DNA of 64,000 nt, from NCBI GenBank assembly GCA_021307345.1, contig CP089930.1, positions 620,001-684,000 on the forward strand, read 5' to 3'. Below are positions 59,976 through 64,000 of this stretch, in pieces. Every line of letters begins with the position of its first letter. Within the stretch, counting starts at the first letter, position 1. The notes under the pieces are model-generated. The model made no database searches. It was not told the origin of the DNA and saw nothing but the letters and a program-made list of their open reading frames with translations. The translations under genes were made by a program, and so were the position numbers. This DNA comes from Escherichia coli (lineage in GTDB: Bacteria > Pseudomonadota > Gammaproteobacteria > Enterobacterales > Enterobacteriaceae).

Positions 59976-60934
59976 CGATACGCGGCAACAAGATTAGCCA
60001 TCATTTCGATATGTTCCGGTGTGGCATTAAGCGCCGGAATATATTCATATTTTTTTCCGCCTGCACCGAGGAAGACTTCACGGTTTTGCTCGGCAATCTC
60101 TTCCAGTGTTTCCAGACAATCCGCAGCAAAGCCCGGACACATCACCTGAATATGGCCGACACCTTTTTCTCCCAGCATTTTCAGCGTTTCGTCGGTATAA
60201 GGCATCAACCAGGGTTCCCGACCAAAGCGCGACTGGAAAGTCATCATCACTTTTTCCGGTGCCATTCCCAGCGCAGACGCCAGTTCACGAGTCGTTGTGC
60301 GACAACGTTGCGGATAATCATCGCCTTCATCCGCATAACGTTGCGGAATGCCATGATAAGAAAGCAACAGCAGATCCGGTTCGCCATGTTTAGCGAAAGA
60401 GGCGCGAACGCTATTCGCCAGCGCATTAATGTAATCGTGGTTATCGGCGTAATCGCGAATAAACGATATCCCCGGAATGCTACGTTTGCGCGCCAGAATG
60501 CGAGCCAGTTCATCCCACACCGCACCGACCGTTGAACAGGAGTATTGCGGGTAGAGCGGCAGTACCACGATATGATCAACATGTTCAGCCAGTAGTTCAT
60601 CTACGGCGCTTTCCAGCGATGGCGTGCCGTAGCTCATTCCCAGCGCCACGGGCGTCTCCGGTAAACGTTGTGCCAGCGCCTGTTGTTGCTGGCGGCTGTA
60701 AACCATCAGCGGCGAGCCACCTTCCATCCAGACAGAGGCATACAGCTTCGCCACACGCGGCGAGCGCAGCGGCAAAATCACGCCGCGCAGCAATGGCCAC
60801 CACAACAGCCGTGAAGTATCGACTACGCGTCTGTCGCTTAAAAATTGTTTCAGGTAGCGTTTTACCGCTTCAGGTGTGGGGGCATCGGGTGTGCCCAGGT
60901 TTGCCAGCAGGATACCGGTTTTTGTCTGACGCAT
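59972..60934 (-). CDS. hemH: HemH, ferrochelatase
   Basis: A 320-residue enzyme that inserts Fe(II) into protoporphyrin IX, the last step of heme synthesis. The start [14 protein letters not shown], the metal-site His in [11 protein letters not shown] and the catalytic Glu region [15 protein letters not shown] are family signatures. Its 3' end overlaps aes by four bases in convergent orientation. Confidence 0.97.
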   Translation of the reverse strand: MRQTKTGILLANLGTPDAPTPEAVKRYLKQFLSDRRVVDTSRLLWWPLLRGVILPLRSPRVAKLYASVWMEGGSPLMVYSRQQQQALAQRLPETPVALGMSYGTPSLESAVDELLAEHVDHIVVLPLYPQYSCSTVGAVWDELARILARKRSIPGISFIRDYADNHDYINALANSVRASFAKHGEPDLLLLSYHGIPQRYADEGDDYPQRCRTTTRELASALGMAPEKVMMTFQSRFGREPWLMPYTDETLKMLGEKGVGHIQVMCPGFAADCLETLEEIAEQNREVFLGAGGKKYEYIPALNATPEHIEMMANLVAAYR

Positions 60935-61053
60935 TACCGCCTCTTATCGATTCAACTTGTTGATAATTGTAGCGGAAAAGTGAGGAAGAAGAACTAATTG
61001 CTGTGAGAGGTCAAATCAGAAAAAGGAATAACGCAGATTGAGGTTTTTGTAAA

Positions 61054-61075
61054 AGGCCGAATGAAAATCCGGCCT
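61054..61075 (-). terminator. Terminator after adk
   Basis: Minus-strand AGGCCG/CGGCCT stem (61070-61075 with 61054-61059) runs into TTTTACAAAAAC. It lies about 90 bp after adk, beyond a boxC-like repeat. Confidence 0.6.
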
Positions 61076-61111
61076 GAGATTGCTGATAAGTTTGCTTGTG
61101 CGAGCCTGTTC

Positions 61112-61141
61112 CCCTCACCCTCTCCCCGAGGGCAAGGGGAC
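61112..61141. repeat. boxC-like repeat after adk
   Basis: CCCCTCACCCTCTCCCCGAG followed by GGCAAGGGGA is a GC-rich self-complementary unit of the same type found at 18853 and twice near 62000. Confidence 0.55.
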
Positions 61142-61161
61142 TATCCGTGCGCGCTTTCGAA

Positions 61162-61878
<717 letters not shown>

Positions 61879-61943
61879 TCAAGAAAGGCACATGGGGCTG
61901 AAACGGTTAAGGGGAGAAAGTTTGGGGGAAAGTGCGGTTGATG

Positions 61944-62056
61944 CCCCTCACCCCGGCCCTCTCCCCAAAGGGGCGAGGGTGAAAACCAGCGCAGTTCTTT
62001 AATATCTGCACGATCGATCCCCTCTCCCCTTTGAGGAGAGGGTTAGGGTAAGGGGG
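61944..62056. repeat. Two tandem boxC-like repeats between htpG and adk
   Basis: Two units: CCCCTCACCCCGGCCCTCTC... ending AAAGGGGCGAGGGTG (about 61944-61982), and CCCCTCTCCCCTTTGAGGAG followed by AGGGTTAGGG (about 62020-62056). Each folds on itself. They occupy most of the htpG-adk gap. Confidence 0.6.
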
Positions 62057-62064
62057 TAAAAGGC

Positions 62065-63939
62065 TTACGACACCAGCAGCTGGTTCATACGACGAATAAA
62101 CAGGTTCGGATCTTCCAGCGTACCGCGTTCTGCCAGCAGCGCCTGATCCAGCAGCAGTTCTACCCACTCGCTGAACTTCGCTTCATCTTCAGTATCTGCC
62201 GCACGTTTCACCAGCACGTGATCCGGGTTCAGTTCGAAGATATATTTCACTTCTGGCACTTTCTGACCCGCCGCAGCGAACAGTTTCGCCATCTGAGTGC
62301 TCATTTCGTCCGCGTCAGTAGACACAATCGCTGGCGTATCGGTCAGACGGTGAGTCAGACGGACATCTTTCACACGCTCGCCGAGCAGGGCTTTCACACG
62401 GTCTATAAACGGAGTCAGTGCTTTCTCCGCTTCTTTCGCGCTCTCATCAACTTCGTCAGCCAGTTTTTCCAGCGACTCGTCAACTTTGGACACAGACTGG
62501 AACGGTTTACCGTCGAACTCAGTCAGATAGTTCATCATCCACTCATCGATGCGGTCAGAAAGGAGCAGAACTTCGATGCCTTTCTTACGCAGCAGTTCCA
62601 GGTGCGGGCTGCTCTTCGCTGCCGCGTAGCTGTCTGCGGTGATGTAGTAGATTTTCTCCTGCCCTTCTTTCATGCGGGAAACATAGTCTTCCAGAGACAC
62701 GGTCTGCGCAGAAGAATCGGTATGGGTAGAAGCAAAACGCAGCAGTTTGGCGATCGCTTCCTGGTTAGCGAAATCTTCCGCCGGACCTTCTTTCAGTACC
62801 AGACCAAACTGTTGCCAGAAGGTCTGGTATTTTTCCGCGTCGTCTTTCGCCAGTTTTTCCAGCATTTGCAGCACACGCTTGGTCAGCGCATTGCGCAGGT
62901 TACGCGTTACCGTGCTGTCCTGGAGGATTTCACGGGAAACGTTCAGCGGCAGATCGCTGGAGTCAATCAGACCACGCACGAAGCGCAGATAGTTCGGCAT
63001 AAACTGTTCTGCGTCGTCCATGATGAACACACGCTGGACGTACAGTTTCAGGCCGTGTTTGTGATCGCGGTTCCACATATCCCACGGTGCCTGCGACGGG
63101 ATGTACAGCAGGCTGGTGTACTCCTGCTTACCTTCAACGCGGTTGTGGCTCCAGGTCAGCGGATCGTTAAAGTCGTGGGCGATGTGTTTGTAGAACTCTT
63201 TGTACTCTTCATCGGTGATTTCCGACTTGTTACGAGTCCACAGCGCCTGCGCTTTGTTGATTTTCTCCCAGGAGATAACGGTTTCGCCGTCTTTCTCTTC
63301 GCGTTTTTCGATCTCTACCGGCAGCGCGATATGGTCGGAGTATTTGCTGATGATGGAACGCACACGCCAGTCATCGAGAAACTCGTCTTCGCCTTCTCGC
63401 AGATGCAGGGTGATTTCAGTACCACGATCTTCTTTGGTGATGTCGGCAACGGTGTATTCACCTTCACCAGCCGATTCCCAGAAAACACCGTTTTCTGGTT
63501 TTTCGCCTGCCGCGCGAGTACGCACGGTCACTTTATCGGCCACGATAAATGCGGAGTAGAAACCAACACCAAACTGACCGATCAGCTGGCTGTCTTTCGC
63601 CTGATCAGACCCCAGAGATTCGAGGAACGATTTGGTGCCGGATTTAGCGATAGTCCCCAGGTGGTCGATCACTTCGTCGCGGGTCATCCCCACGCCGTTG
63701 TCGGAAATAGTCAGCGTGCGCTTGTCTTTATCGAAAGAGACACGAACGCGCAGTTCGCCATCACCTTCGTACAGATCCGGATTAGAGAGCGCGCGGAAAC
63801 GCAGCTTGTCCGCCGCATCGGAGGCGTTAGAGATAAGCTCACGCAGGAAGATTTCTTTATTGGAATAGAGAGAATGGATCATCAGATGCAGAAGCTGCTT
63901 CACTTCTGACTGAAAACCACGAGTTTCTTGTCCTTTCAT
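62065..63939 (-). CDS. htpG: HtpG, bacterial Hsp90 chaperone
   Basis: A 624-residue ATP-dependent homodimeric chaperone. The N-terminal GHKL ATPase has the nucleotide-site motifs [21 protein letters not shown], and [15 protein letters not shown]; the middle domain contains the catalytic Arg region [15 protein letters not shown]; the C-terminal dimerisation domain is complete. It cooperates with DnaK in refolding and supports CRISPR-Cas3 and other clients. Confidence 0.98.
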   Translation of the reverse strand: MKGQETRGFQSEVKQLLHLMIHSLYSNKEIFLRELISNASDAADKLRFRALSNPDLYEGDGELRVRVSFDKDKRTLTISDNGVGMTRDEVIDHLGTIAKSGTKSFLESLGSDQAKDSQLIGQFGVGFYSAFIVADKVTVRTRAAGEKPENGVFWESAGEGEYTVADITKEDRGTEITLHLREGEDEFLDDWRVRSIISKYSDHIALPVEIEKREEKDGETVISWEKINKAQALWTRNKSEITDEEYKEFYKHIAHDFNDPLTWSHNRVEGKQEYTSLLYIPSQAPWDMWNRDHKHGLKLYVQRVFIMDDAEQFMPNYLRFVRGLIDSSDLPLNVSREILQDSTVTRNLRNALTKRVLQMLEKLAKDDAEKYQTFWQQFGLVLKEGPAEDFANQEAIAKLLRFASTHTDSSAQTVSLEDYVSRMKEGQEKIYYITADSYAAAKSSPHLELLRKKGIEVLLLSDRIDEWMMNYLTEFDGKPFQSVSKVDESLEKLADEVDESAKEAEKALTPFIDRVKALLGERVKDVRLTHRLTDTPAIVSTDADEMSTQMAKLFAAAGQKVPEVKYIFELNPDHVLVKRAADTEDEAKFSEWVELLLDQALLAERGTLEDPNLFIRRMNQLLVS

Positions 63940-63990
63940 GTAGGTCTACCTCAATGATGCCATTTTAAGGTTAAAAACAGGATGAGGGAG

Positions 63991-63998
63991 AGATGGGG
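63991..63998 (-). promoter_or_regulatory. Heat-shock (sigma-32) -10 element of htpG
   Basis: On the minus strand CCCCATCT, about 52 bp before the htpG ATG, is a perfect match to the sigma-32 -10 consensus CCCCATNT. The -35 (CTTGAAA-type) would lie just outside the window. Confidence 0.75.
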
Positions 63999-64000
63999 AC

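Noticed and set aside
62218-63909. A 563-codon open frame antisense to htpG
   Set aside because: It lies wholly opposite htpG, is rich in His/Arg/Phe/Val as expected from reverse-complementing biased codons, and has no ribosome site or family resemblance.

Overview
The window is a chromosomal segment of Escherichia coli. Nearly every protein matches the K-12 product almost residue for residue as I remember it, and the order nfrA ... argU-folD-cysS-ppiB-lpxH-purEK-allantoin cluster-mnmH-ybbPA-tesA ... copA-ushA-gsk-hemH-adk-htpG is the E. coli order (reverse of K-12 numbering). It is not K-12: there is no rhsD between mnmH and ybbP, almost nothing is left of the DLP12-type prophage at argU, allG (ylbE) is intact, a toxin gene precedes ybaQ, and a surface-protein locus plus a broken secretion island flank cueR. 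Assignments come from sequence recognition only; no database was searched.

Layout. 1-2 kb: the end of nfrA (phage N4 receptor/exopolysaccharide export) and ybcH. 2-4 kb: an accessory scar holding an orphan Ig/lectin-like protein, emrE, the last ~50 codons of a tyrosine integrase, and the tRNA-Arg gene argU into which that phage integrated. 4.3-10.5 kb: housekeeping genes folD, ybcJ, ybcI, cysS, ppiB, lpxH and purEK. 10.6-30.7 kb: the complete allantoin/glyoxylate/oxamate regulon. AllB, AllC, AllE, AllD and AllA open and degrade allantoin; AllF, AllG, AllH and AllK handle oxamate and carbamoyl phosphate; Gcl, Hyi, GlxR and GlxK take glyoxylate to glycerate phosphate; YbbW and YbbY are transporters; AllR and AllS regulate. 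Two near-identical AllR palindromes are visible. 30.8-40.4 kb: mnmH, ybbPA, tesA, ybbO, cnoX, fetAB, qmcA and ybbJ.

40.5-45 kb is the most unusual part. A divergent HTH-like gene faces a three-gene set: a YadA-type trimeric autotransporter, a small lipoprotein and a one-helix membrane peptide. Two long inverted repeats lie in the shared intergenic region. These genes converge on cueR. Upstream of cueR is the C-terminal tail of an HlyD-type adaptor, whose stop codon overlaps the cueR start codon, then a complete 768-bp IS1 without target duplication, then what looks like the promoter region of a deleted operon. I read this as an IS1-mediated deletion of a type I secretion island between ybaT and cueR.

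45-64 kb: ybaT-glsA1 (acid resistance), copA with its CueR promoter and an internal -1 frameshift site encoding CopA(Z), a HigB-YbaQ toxin-antitoxin pair, ybaP, the sRNA gene chiX, ybaK, ushA, fsr, ybaL, gsk, aes, hemH, adk, and htpG with a heat-shock -10 element at the window edge. REP/BIME and boxC-like repeats fill many convergent intergenic gaps.
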